Positions 27,999-35,238 of a stretch of DNA of 64,000 nucleotides are shown here, in pieces. This DNA comes from Labilibaculum euxinicum (GTDB lineage Bacteria; Bacteroidota; Bacteroidia; Bacteroidales; Marinifilaceae), in NCBI RefSeq assembly GCF_009795715.1, contig NZ_WTCR01000007.1, positions 272,651 to 336,650 of the forward strand, written 5' to 3'. The position numbers were made by a program, and so were the translations under genes. A model generated the notes under the pieces. It made no database searches. It was not told the DNA's origin and saw only the letters and a program-made list of their open reading frames with translations. Each line of letters opens with the position of its first letter. Position 1 is the stretch's first letter.

Positions 27999-28006
27999 CA
28001 AATTTA
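27999..28006 (-). promoter_or_regulatory. -7 element of the six-gene cargo operon
   Basis: On the minus strand TAAATTTG matches TAnnTTTG, giving a predicted start about 20 bp ahead of the nuclease ATG. AGGAG lies directly before that ATG. No good -33 TTG is found at the usual spacing. No other TAnnTTTG was noticed in the gaps of the operon, which suggests one main transcript. Confidence 0.45.
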
Positions 28007-28199
28007 TGAAAAACAAGTAGCAAACAGCCTATTGATATAAAGTAAAATATAGAGTCCACATAAAATAGAATAATTCCACATAATTATTAATACCAGTTAT
28101 TAGAACATGATTATTCTCCTAAGTGTAGCTAGACAGAGAACCAAGGCGATTTAAAGTCCTTATAGGATCAGATAAATTAACTAATAGTTCTGAGTGTAT

Positions 28200-28930
28200 G
28201 TAATTACAACATTTTATTGAATTTTAAGCATAGCGTAACTCGGTCTTACACCAGTTATTTGTCTAAATAACCTGATCATCCAGATAAAAAAGCAGATTAT
28301 TTTAGTGAACATTCCCATATCACTAGTAAAATCAGCTAACACAGAGAATCAAAACCGAATCATTGAGCAATAATAAAGGGGGTTTTAAGCAGGGCTTAGC
28401 CCGGTCTTAGCCCGGTTTCTTACCTAGATAAACTGATCACCCAGACAGAATAACAAATCAATATGGTGTAAACTCCCATTTGACTAGTGAAATCAGCCAA
28501 CACAGAGAATCAAAACCAAATCAGTAAGTAATGATAAAGGGGTTTTAAACAGGTCTTAGCCCGGTCTTAGCCCGGTTTTTTATCTAGATAAATGATCATC
28601 CAGACAGAAAAACAAATTATCTTAATGGAAACTCCCATTTTACCAGCAAAATCAGTCAATACAGAGAATCAAAACCTAATCATTGAGCAATAATAAAGGG
28701 GTTTTAAGCAGGGTTTATCCCGGTCTTAGCCCGGTTTCTTACCTAGATAAACTGATCACCCATACAGAAAAACAAATCAATATAGTGGAAACTCCCATTT
28801 TACTAGTAAAATCAGTCAATACAGAGAATCAAAACCTAATCAGTAAACAATGATAAAGGGGTTTTAAGCAGGGTTTAACCCGGTCTTAGCCCGGTTATTT
28901 ATCTAGATAACCTGATCATCCATATTCTCA
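28200..28930. repeat. Five tandem copies of a 160-bp non-coding repeat
   Basis: Copies can be aligned by a block GGTTTTAAGCAGGG followed by TTAGCCCGG; the block starts near 28220 (most degenerate), 28381, 28541, 28700 and 28860, giving a period of 159-161 bp. Each copy also holds an ACCTAGATAA-CTGATCA box, a run ACTCCCATTT, and CACAGAGAATCAAAACC or a close form of it. The GGGCTTAGCCC part is itself palindromic. No reading frame runs through the array and no spacer-like variable segments are present. It lies between the replication genes and the cargo operon. Confidence 0.85.
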
Positions 28931-28955
28931 AATTTAAGAAAAATCGTATTTTCTT

Positions 28956-29159
28956 CTTACCCTCTTACCCAACTTCCACAACTCACTCATTTGCAAAGCT
29001 TCTGGCAGGGTAAGATAAGTTCACTCTTCTTACCCAAAAATCCATTTTTGAGAAAACTGCAAGAATTCTCTTACCCAAAGGTAAGAGGAAAAACCACACC
29101 TTACCCGAAGTAAAACCCTGATTACTTATCGTTTAAACAGTCAGGGTAAGAAGGGTAAG
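28956..29159. repeat. Iteron-like GGGTAAG cluster, candidate replication origin
   Basis: Eight exact copies of GGGTAAG or its complement CTTACCC occur in 204 bp (starts 28956, 28964, 29008, 29029, 29070, 29100, 29144, 29153), plus one near copy at 29079-29085. One pair forms a hairpin, CTCTTACC CAAA GGTAAGAG (29068-29087), and ACCCTGA/TCAGGGT (29115-29121, 29141-29147) forms a second. The cluster ends 18 bp from the 3' end of the VapE-type helicase gene, in very AT-rich DNA. Repeats in both orientations next to a replication module are typical of iteron origins. Function is inferred. Confidence 0.65.
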
Positions 29160-29176
29160 AAGAAAACGTGAAAAAA

Positions 29177-30340
29177 CTAAATTTTTGAATCCAGATAATA
29201 ACCATAAACTCCATTTAGTTTCTTCTTGGGGATATCAATCTGTTTTAAAGCTTTGCCAATTTTCACAACATTCAGATAGTTAATATTCAACATCTGGCTA
29301 AGTTTCGTCTTGATATCGGTTGCAGTCCGAAACGAATTAGGATCTTCTGTTTCATCATGTGTAAAGTGTTTTTGAATCAACTGTCTTTCTTCGGATAGAA
29401 TTTGAAACGCCTGATTCCTGCTTTCATTCTCGTTGATCTCGTCCAATGATAAATTACAGTCAAACTTGGTTTTCACAAGATGGTAAGCCTGAGCATAGAC
29501 CAAATCAATATCAATCTTCTTCGAATACTCCCAATCTATTTTTTCAATCTCAAAACACAGCCAGCGAACAGATCCTGTTTCATCCATTAGAAACTCCATT
29601 TCATTGGTAGAACCAATAAAACTACATCTTCTGGGAATCACCGAAGCCTTTCGTTCATAGGGTAACCGATCATTGATCTTCTCCTTTGAAAAAAGAGCCT
29701 TTAGGCTATTGATATCTCTTCGTGAAAGGGTTGCCAATTCATCCAGATTGATCAGAATATTTGTTGCCAGAGCAATACGGCTGTCTTTATCAATCGATAT
29801 GTTCTCGGAGATATAATCGCCCAAAGTTGGCGGACATAGAAACCTACAGAAAGTTGATTTCCCACTGTTCTGCTTATCGTGAACAAATATTAAAGCTTGC
29901 TTGTTAAAAAACCGACTGTCTATTGCTGTTTTAATGACCCGAACCATCCACTTCCGAAAATGTAATTCAAAAGACTTTTGATCCTTGGTGTGAACAAAAG
30001 AAGCTAGATTTCCGATATGATCAATCCCATCCCACTCCGGAAGATTGGAAAAATAACTTTCGAATGGATTATAATCGGGCACATAATCAGATTTTAAAAG
30101 AGCCAAAAGGTTTGCAATACTAATATTTATACCTTCTTTCTGCAATTCTATATAAAGTGAATTTTCACATAGTATCCGCCATTTAGAAGCATCTTTCTTT
30201 CTTATCTCAATATCAAGACTTATAATGTTATTTCTAAGCAAATAACGTTCATTCAGATATTCTTCAGTTAAGCTGAACTTATTTGCAATTGTTTTCTTAG
30301 GAGCTATTTCACTCACTTTCTCAGTATTTTCAGTTGTCAT
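29177..30340 (-). CDS. VapE/VirE-type superfamily 3-like helicase
   Basis: The predicted replicative ATPase of the element, 387 residues. Walker A is HDKQNSGKSTF near 158, Walker B-like NLDELATL near 200, and a sensor-like SFIGSTNEMEFL near 240 with SVRWLCFEI after it; these are the hallmarks of the virulence-associated E family. The N-terminal 80 residues look like a linker that would normally join it to a primase. Its ATG overlaps the stop of the upstream gene (ATGA), so the two are translationally coupled. The 3' end faces the iteron-like cluster. Confidence 0.85.
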   Translation of the reverse strand: MTTENTEKVSEIAPKKTIANKFSLTEEYLNERYLLRNNIISLDIEIRKKDASKWRILCENSLYIELQKEGINISIANLLALLKSDYVPDYNPFESYFSNLPEWDGIDHIGNLASFVHTKDQKSFELHFRKWMVRVIKTAIDSRFFNKQALIFVHDKQNSGKSTFCRFLCPPTLGDYISENISIDKDSRIALATNILINLDELATLSRRDINSLKALFSKEKINDRLPYERKASVIPRRCSFIGSTNEMEFLMDETGSVRWLCFEIEKIDWEYSKKIDIDLVYAQAYHLVKTKFDCNLSLDEINENESRNQAFQILSEERQLIQKHFTHDETEDPNSFRTATDIKTKLSQMLNINYLNVVKIGKALKQIDIPKKKLNGVYGYYLDSKI

Positions 30341-30720
30341 ATCCTGTTTTTTATCAGTACACCATGAGTTTTAGCGATCCAAAAAAGAGTTGCCAATGTA
30401 ATTCCTCCACCCCTGCACTTCAAACAATTTGTATATTGTTTATCGCACTTTTCACGATTGTAATCAGGATTCAAACGGCTTATTCGGTGAAAGTAATTAC
30501 GTCCTGTTTCTCCCAAAGACTCTGAAAGACTAAACCCAATATTCCTCCAAGTTTCATAGCCTTGAGTGATATCTATGCTACATGATTCAATCATTTGTGT
30601 TAATTGTTCAACATTTGTCAGTAAGTCACCAACAACCGCAGTTGTTGGTGGTTTGCTCTGGATAGTTCTGGGTTGGTTCTTCACCTCTACCCATACATGC
30701 GGATTAAATACCTTTTTCAT
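30337..30720 (-). CDS. Primase C-terminal (PriCT-2-like) domain protein
   Basis: 127 residues. The part from about 50 to 115 (SIDITQGYETWRNIGFSLSE, then GRNYFHRISRLNP) matches the small helical PriCT-2 domain that follows the primase fold in VirE-type proteins. It starts 17 bp inside the upstream primase-like gene and ends in an ATGA overlap with the helicase gene. In most relatives the three parts are one polypeptide; here they are separate but translationally linked. A perfect 10-bp inverted repeat, CACCAACAAC CGCA GTTGTTGGTG, lies inside the gene at 30627-30650. Confidence 0.75.
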   Translation of the reverse strand: MKKVFNPHVWVEVKNQPRTIQSKPPTTAVVGDLLTNVEQLTQMIESCSIDITQGYETWRNIGFSLSESLGETGRNYFHRISRLNPDYNREKCDKQYTNCLKCRGGGITLATLFWIAKTHGVLIKNRI

Positions 30721-31330
30721 GACTCAAATATTTGGGATTTATATAAACCTGAGGGTCATATGGCAGAAAGCATGCACGTGCAAGGTCTTTTCCCGAAGCA
30801 TCAACTTCTATTCGATAAGTTTGTTTCAAGTAATTGCTCACAGCCTTAAAATAGTTCTTGTGGTCCATCAAGCTGATATCGATAGCAATCACCCATTTTA
30901 ATCCATCACCCGATGGAGAACGGAACAAAAGAACCGTTTCCAAGCTCTCATCAGCTAGTAAGCTCTTTTTAACTCCATCCACATCCGGCAAATGATCAAA
31001 GTCCAGCACCATCAAGCCTGAATGATGTTGAAAATGTTTCTCACTTCTTTTGGTAAATGTTCCTGAGAAGCAGACATAGTTGAACTGGCTTGCTTTAAAG
31101 GCTCTGGCTTCTTCAATATCTTTGATTTGTCGTAAGGTCTGAGTTCGTTCAATATTCCAATGTCCTTTAATAAGCGTATAAGCATCAAGAACAGTTATTG
31201 TCCTGTATGGCTTGGTATTAGATATTGGCTTTTTGAAGAAGCTAAACTCATGTATCTTTATTTTTATCTGGTTATCTAGATATTCAGTATCTAGATAACC
31301 GTTTATTTTATCACTTAAATTTGGTTTCAT
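30704..31330 (-). CDS. BT4734/VirE N-terminal-type primase-like protein
   Basis: 208 residues corresponding to the VirE N-terminal domain common on Bacteroidota mobile elements. Visible landmarks are FNYVCFSGTF near 95, the acidic metal-binding motif LMVLDFDHL near 118, SPSGDGLKWVIAID near 150, and DLARACFLPYDP near 190. These recall the archaeo-eukaryotic primase fold, with the DxD and a later Asp as likely metal ligands. It overlaps the PriCT gene by 17 bp. Together with the next two genes it should make primers and unwind the element during autonomous replication. Confidence 0.8.
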   Translation of the reverse strand: MKPNLSDKINGYLDTEYLDNQIKIKIHEFSFFKKPISNTKPYRTITVLDAYTLIKGHWNIERTQTLRQIKDIEEARAFKASQFNYVCFSGTFTKRSEKHFQHHSGLMVLDFDHLPDVDGVKKSLLADESLETVLLFRSPSGDGLKWVIAIDISLMDHKNYFKAVSNYLKQTYRIEVDASGKDLARACFLPYDPQVYINPKYLSHEKGI

Positions 31331-31462
31331 ATTATTTCATTTTTTAGAAAGATTAGGGCATAGTTATCCTGTTTGCAAAGCATTACCACTTCACAGCATA
31401 TTAAGTCTATGCCATACAATTCGATTAATTTAAAGGAAAAGAAGATTCCTTTTAAGAAAGGT

Positions 31463-31750
31463 TTACTTAAAGGATCTCACGTAATGTTTGTTCAAATGAG
31501 CTTCAATATCTGAGCTCTTATAGTAGATTTTTGAACCAATTTGAGAAAAGGCTAAAGTACCGTTATCACGATAGGTTTGAAGCGTTCGCTTGCTAATAAG
31601 AAGTGTTTGACAAACTTCCTGATTGTCAAGCCATCTTTCTTCTAATGGATAAAAGTGTTTTCTACTTAATTTTTCAACAGCTTCTTCCATGCTTCTTAAT
31701 TGCGAGTTTATCTTTAGAAAAGCATCACTGCTCATTGTTACTACTTCCAT
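31463..31750 (-). CDS. Excisionase-like helix-turn-helix protein
   Basis: 95 residues. A coiled N-terminus (about 10-38) is followed by a MerR/excisionase-type HTH: WLDNQEVCQTLLISKRTLQT at about 40-59, then YRDNGTLAFSQIGSKIYY. Proteins of this family on Bacteroidota elements act as recombination directionality factors or regulators of the integration genes. It sits between the RteC-like gene and the primase genes, with short gaps (166 and 132 bp). Which of the two roles it has cannot be told from sequence. Confidence 0.8.
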   Translation of the reverse strand: MEVVTMSSDAFLKINSQLRSMEEAVEKLSRKHFYPLEERWLDNQEVCQTLLISKRTLQTYRDNGTLAFSQIGSKIYYKSSDIEAHLNKHYVRSFK

Positions 31751-31916
31751 AATATTGAAATTTAGAGTTAATTAATAAAAATCAAATCTATCTAGCGCTA
31801 GTAGATCGTTTCGGAAGCAAACATAGGCAGTACAAAGCAAAAAAAGGGTTGCAACTAACTTGTACAACCCTCAGTAAGCTCACTGATTATCTGCATGATA
31901 ATTCACATATTTTTAT

Positions 31917-33242
31917 TTAGTATTTATTCAACAATTGACGCAAACGAACCAATTTAGTCTCCCAAAATTCAATCGCTTCATTTTGCGGACTGTCAAAATT
32001 ATTCTTTACCGATTTATAACTAATATCATCTTTTTGCTTTGAAGAAAAACTTGATGCTATTTGCTTGGATAATTTTGTGATATTATCAGTTTGTAAGATA
32101 TTCTCATCGCAAAGCAATCGGAAAAACAGAGCCATTTGCGACACCGTTAAATTGGACTTAACCTTTCCAAAACCATTTGAACTGCTCATGCTATTCAATA
32201 AAGTGCTGTCGTAATTCTTTAGTTTGTCCTCAATAAATACTATCAATTTATCCAAAGTAACATCAACCAAAGTCATAATATTCGACAAATGATGTTTTCT
32301 ATAAGTAGGGCTGTCCTTTAAAGTGTAAAGTCGTTTTTTAAAAGCTATCAAAACCTCATATCGTTCTTTCTCATTCTTGCCGGATAAAGATTTGTTAAGA
32401 TACTCAACACTATAAGCATAAGTCTCTGCGGATGCAATATTTGTCTCGATTAGAAAATTTAACACCTCCTCTTCTTGAACAAGATTATCTGTAGTGTCTA
32501 ACAAACTATCTAACACCTTCAAGGGCTTTTGGATGAACGAATAAGTCCTATTAGAATCATACAAATTTATGTAAACCTGAGACTTTACATCCCTTACGAA
32601 ATCTTGAAAAGACGTAAAATCCTTTACTATATCATCTTTTCCAATTTCTTTATCCTTTGGTTCACTTTGGACATCAGAAAGTGAATTAAGAGGAGAATCA
32701 GCATATTCGCTAGCTTCAAACATTACACTATCAAAAAGCACGTGATCATTTCCAAGTGAAAAACTTTTAAAGAATTCTTCACGCCATACCTCCACTTTCG
32801 TCTCATCAATACTCTTATATCTTAAAATTAAACTTTCGTCTTCTAAAATATCATTAAGAGATACAAATAACTTAACAGTAATAAATTTCAGCAAACCTAC
32901 AACTCCCTCATAGGCAACAAGAAGATTCGCATAATAGTCATAGCTATCATAGTTTATTTGGAAAATTATTAAATCTTCGAGAGCAGATTTTAGACAACAT
33001 TCAATTCTTGTTTTAAAACTTAACAGTCTCTTTGCCCTAAATTCAAACATAGATTGAACTGCTTCACGAGATTTACCTTGTCCTGCAATGTCAAAATATA
33101 TTTTCTTGATTTTATCGAACTCGTATTTTAACTTTTCACAAATATCTTTATTCAAAAATACTATAGAGATTTCATCTTCATTCTCAATTTTTTCATAAGT
33201 GTCGTAAAACAACCTCTCTAAATATTCAAATTCATCCCTCAT
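31917..33242 (-). CDS. RteC-like protein of the element, function uncertain
   Basis: 441 residues, mostly helical and acidic. The C-terminal 110 residues (LTVSQMALFFRLLCDENIL, then a KLSKQIASSFSSK stretch and a final FWETKLVRLRQLL helix) resemble the C-terminal region of RteC-type regulators found on Bacteroidota conjugative elements, where it helps control excision. The resemblance is by pattern only and the N-terminal half is unrecognised. It is the gene nearest attR and is preceded by a good -7 box. Confidence 0.5.
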   Translation of the reverse strand: MRDEFEYLERLFYDTYEKIENEDEISIVFLNKDICEKLKYEFDKIKKIYFDIAGQGKSREAVQSMFEFRAKRLLSFKTRIECCLKSALEDLIIFQINYDSYDYYANLLVAYEGVVGLLKFITVKLFVSLNDILEDESLILRYKSIDETKVEVWREEFFKSFSLGNDHVLFDSVMFEASEYADSPLNSLSDVQSEPKDKEIGKDDIVKDFTSFQDFVRDVKSQVYINLYDSNRTYSFIQKPLKVLDSLLDTTDNLVQEEEVLNFLIETNIASAETYAYSVEYLNKSLSGKNEKERYEVLIAFKKRLYTLKDSPTYRKHHLSNIMTLVDVTLDKLIVFIEDKLKNYDSTLLNSMSSSNGFGKVKSNLTVSQMALFFRLLCDENILQTDNITKLSKQIASSFSSKQKDDISYKSVKNNFDSPQNEAIEFWETKLVRLRQLLNKY

Positions 33243-33271
33243 ACTATTCCTTTAAATTTTTATTAAGTTGA

Positions 33272-33279
33272 CAAAACTA
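33272..33279 (-). promoter_or_regulatory. -7 element of the RteC-like gene
   Basis: TAGTTTTG on the minus strand, 29 bp ahead of the ATG, matches TAnnTTTG and is identical to the box before the integrase. Confidence 0.45.
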
Positions 33280-33375
33280 ATAAAATGCGGTGCATTCTGA
33301 ACATTTTTTATATCTTTGAATTACTCGCAAACGAGAACATTTTGATAAAAAGCAAAGCAATCAAGTAGTTACATA

Positions 33376-33386
33376 ATTCGGTGTAG
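33376..33386 (+). promoter_or_regulatory. Arm-type integrase site candidate, right end
   Basis: ATTCGGTGTAG is an exact 11-bp match to 16758-16768 near the left end and lies 65 bp inside attR. Confidence 0.45.
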
Positions 33387-33450
33387 TGAAAAATAGTTTA
33401 CAGAGCTAAATCATTGTATTACAGCATACGAGATAGGGATGGTTCAAGAT

Positions 33451-33463
33451 CCTCTCTCTCCGC
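33451..33463 (+). other. attR core, displaced tRNA-Ser 3' end
   Basis: CCTCTCTCTCCGC repeats the tRNA-Ser acceptor end, with GGTTC at 33441-33445 in the position of the T-loop. What follows is A-rich and runs into the terminator below, so this looks like the original end of the tRNA gene without an encoded CCA. The 512 bp from the RteC-like start to the next gene hold only this site, the terminator below and featureless AT-rich DNA (33500-33754). Confidence 0.8.
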
Positions 33464-33472
33464 AAAAAAAAA

Positions 33473-33499
33473 GCAACTAAATATTAGTTGCTTTTTTTT
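33473..33499 (+). terminator. Orphaned tRNA-Ser terminator beyond attR
   Basis: GCAACTAA ATA TTAGTTGC followed by eight T residues begins 10 bp after the displaced tRNA end. It has no gene just upstream now and was presumably the terminator of tRNA-Ser before insertion. Confidence 0.8.
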
Positions 33500-33754
33500 A
33501 TGCGCTAAATAAAGGAAACCAAGGGATTCAAACGAAACCATAAAACAGTAAATAATACCAAAGCTTAAAAGCTTTGCCTCCTAAAACACCAAACTAAAGT
33601 AGGGTAAATACTTGAAAATTCTTTTTGCTTGTGTCACTCCTTCTTTAAAGACAGAGAGCCCATTTGGAAAACAAGCAGCACAAATAATCCCTATTATCGG
33701 GAGAAACACCTGGCAATTTTTTTGCCGATGCCCGGGGAGAGAACACCATACTTT

Positions 33755-33970
33755 CTATTCAATTTTTAAATTCAACCTACGGGCACGATCTTGAATTAAT
33801 GCGGTATAGGCTTCTTTCATTTTGAGAGGAAGGAAACTGCTTTCAATCAGATCAAACCAAGACGGGATCGTTTTTTCAAATTTTGTAAAGATATTATCCT
33901 GTGTTTTTTCCGGAATCTCAAACAGATTAAAGTCTGTAAAAAATAATGATCTCACCTGGAATGAAAACAT
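33755..33970 (-). CDS. Small hypothetical protein coupled to the paralogue pair
   Basis: 71 residues with no recognised domain. The ATG at 33970 overlaps the TGA of the gene before (TGATG), which argues for a real, translationally coupled gene. The sequence is amphipathic, with Phe-rich N-terminus and a basic C-terminus (RARRLNLKIE). It is the last gene of a three-gene minus-strand operon next to the integrated element. Confidence 0.5.
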   Translation of the reverse strand: MFSFQVRSLFFTDFNLFEIPEKTQDNIFTKFEKTIPSWFDLIESSFLPLKMKEAYTALIQDRARRLNLKIE

Positions 33971-35238
33971 CAAAATAGTAAGACCTCTTTCTCCTGCAGG
34001 TCTTCTTCATCAGCGATCCCCTCTAAATCATCTTTTAACAGCTCTTTTCCTTTTCTCATGTATTCATCAAAAGCATCCCAATTGTAGGTGTCTTTTTCGT
34101 TCCTGTTGATATGTTTCGCCACATCAAAAAGATAATCCAAACCACATTCTTTAAAAAGGGTAAAAATTCCTTGTTCAGGATTCATTTCGCTGGAAGCAAA
34201 CACTTCCAGTTTGGCAATGTTCCAATAAGTAATTTCCTCTTTGCTTAAGCCCGATAATTTTTCCAGCTTATCACCTTCGGGAGTACCACGCTGTGTCACG
34301 AAAAGAAAAGTGCTGATTACTAGCTTGTCACACACCGGCCCGGCAATAAAATACCCCAACTTAAAATCTTTGTAATAAATCGGAAACAATACATTTCTAC
34401 GATAAATCAAAGGCTCTTTATTCCTCATACTAATACCGATGTAACTTTGTGCAACTTCCTCTCCAATGGGTTTAATCCGGCTAAAATATCTTATAAGTGC
34501 ATGATTTTGAATGCAGACAGGAAGTTCTTCCTCATCTCCTTTGTATAAGCCGGATAACTTAGCCGCCGAAATGCTGATCCATTGAGGTTCATCATTTACA
34601 CTTTGGCAGCCTATCTGATAAACAATTCTTTTGATCCCATTTATTTTCACTTTACTAACCCGTGGTTCAACGCTGCATATCTTTAGGGTATGATACAAGC
34701 CATGCACATCATCTTTTCTGTATTCATATGAAGTTTTGAAAGTGTGCATGGTTGTCGTAAATGGATTTGAAACAATAAGTATCCTGTTGTAATTCCAATA
34801 CAAATCCGTTATTGGTTTTTCAATTTTAGCAAAATGCCTAAATAATACATGCAAAGCCTTTTTAATTTCAGTACTTCTTGTTTCAGGAACATAGGAGTGC
34901 CATGCTATGAACCGCTCAACGGCCACCATAGCAATCACCGAAACCGGCTTTTGTCCTTCTACCAAAACGGATTTTTCCTGCTGGCAAAACAGCTGACAGA
35001 AATGCTTGTAGATTCTCATTTTCTCTCTACTGATCTTATGCCCTGCCATCAATTTCGGCTCCATAAAATGCATGCGAAGCCTGTAAATTTCTTTCATCTC
35101 CTGTTGGCTTATTATGCCTAGAGCATCAGCACAGCCAAGTAATTGGCACACTTGTTTTATCCGATTAAAATTGACATTTACGGCTGCACTTTCGTTATAC
35201 TTTACAACGGGTGTTTTCCTTTTTCCTTTCTTACTCAT
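33970..35238 (-). CDS. Hypothetical protein, tandem paralogue 2
   Basis: 422 residues from the ATG at 35238, chosen because the upstream reading is inside the gene before and the protein then starts with the same basic MSKKxKRK as its paralogue. It has a very basic N-terminus and no signal peptide or membrane segment. The C-terminal half shares with the next protein the order CIQNHA, R..PI, GYF, TFLF.T, TPEGDKLEK, GLSKEEI.YW.I..LE.F and YNW.A..EY...GK.L. The last 25 residues are acidic. The family is not recognised. It overlaps its paralogue by 8 bp and the small gene by 1 bp. Confidence 0.65.
   Translation of the reverse strand: MSKKGKRKTPVVKYNESAAVNVNFNRIKQVCQLLGCADALGIISQQEMKEIYRLRMHFMEPKLMAGHKISREKMRIYKHFCQLFCQQEKSVLVEGQKPVSVIAMVAVERFIAWHSYVPETRSTEIKKALHVLFRHFAKIEKPITDLYWNYNRILIVSNPFTTTMHTFKTSYEYRKDDVHGLYHTLKICSVEPRVSKVKINGIKRIVYQIGCQSVNDEPQWISISAAKLSGLYKGDEEELPVCIQNHALIRYFSRIKPIGEEVAQSYIGISMRNKEPLIYRRNVLFPIYYKDFKLGYFIAGPVCDKLVISTFLFVTQRGTPEGDKLEKLSGLSKEEITYWNIAKLEVFASSEMNPEQGIFTLFKECGLDYLFDVAKHINRNEKDTYNWDAFDEYMRKGKELLKDDLEGIADEEDLQEKEVLLF

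Larger units (their letters stand above)
16634..33463. mobile_element. Integrative element in tRNA-Ser carrying a putative defence operon
   Basis: About 16.8 kb bounded by a 13-bp exact repeat of the tRNA-Ser end. It contains a tyrosine recombinase beside attL, arm-site-like repeats ATTCGGTGTAG near both ends, an excisionase-like HTH gene, a split primase/helicase module, origin-like repeats and a six-gene cargo operon. The base composition looks more AT-rich than the flanking pectin and efflux genes. No relaxase, coupling protein, conjugation or phage structural gene is visible, so it would need a helper to move between cells, like a satellite or a reduced mobilisable island. Confidence 0.85.

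Noticed and set aside
28200..28930. Possible CRISPR array from regular repeats
   Set aside because: The period is 160 bp and the whole unit is repeated; there are no short repeats with unique spacers and no cas genes.
33612..33794. Plus-strand 60-residue frame near the right end of the element
   Set aside because: It overlaps the coupled small minus-strand gene and shows no coding character.
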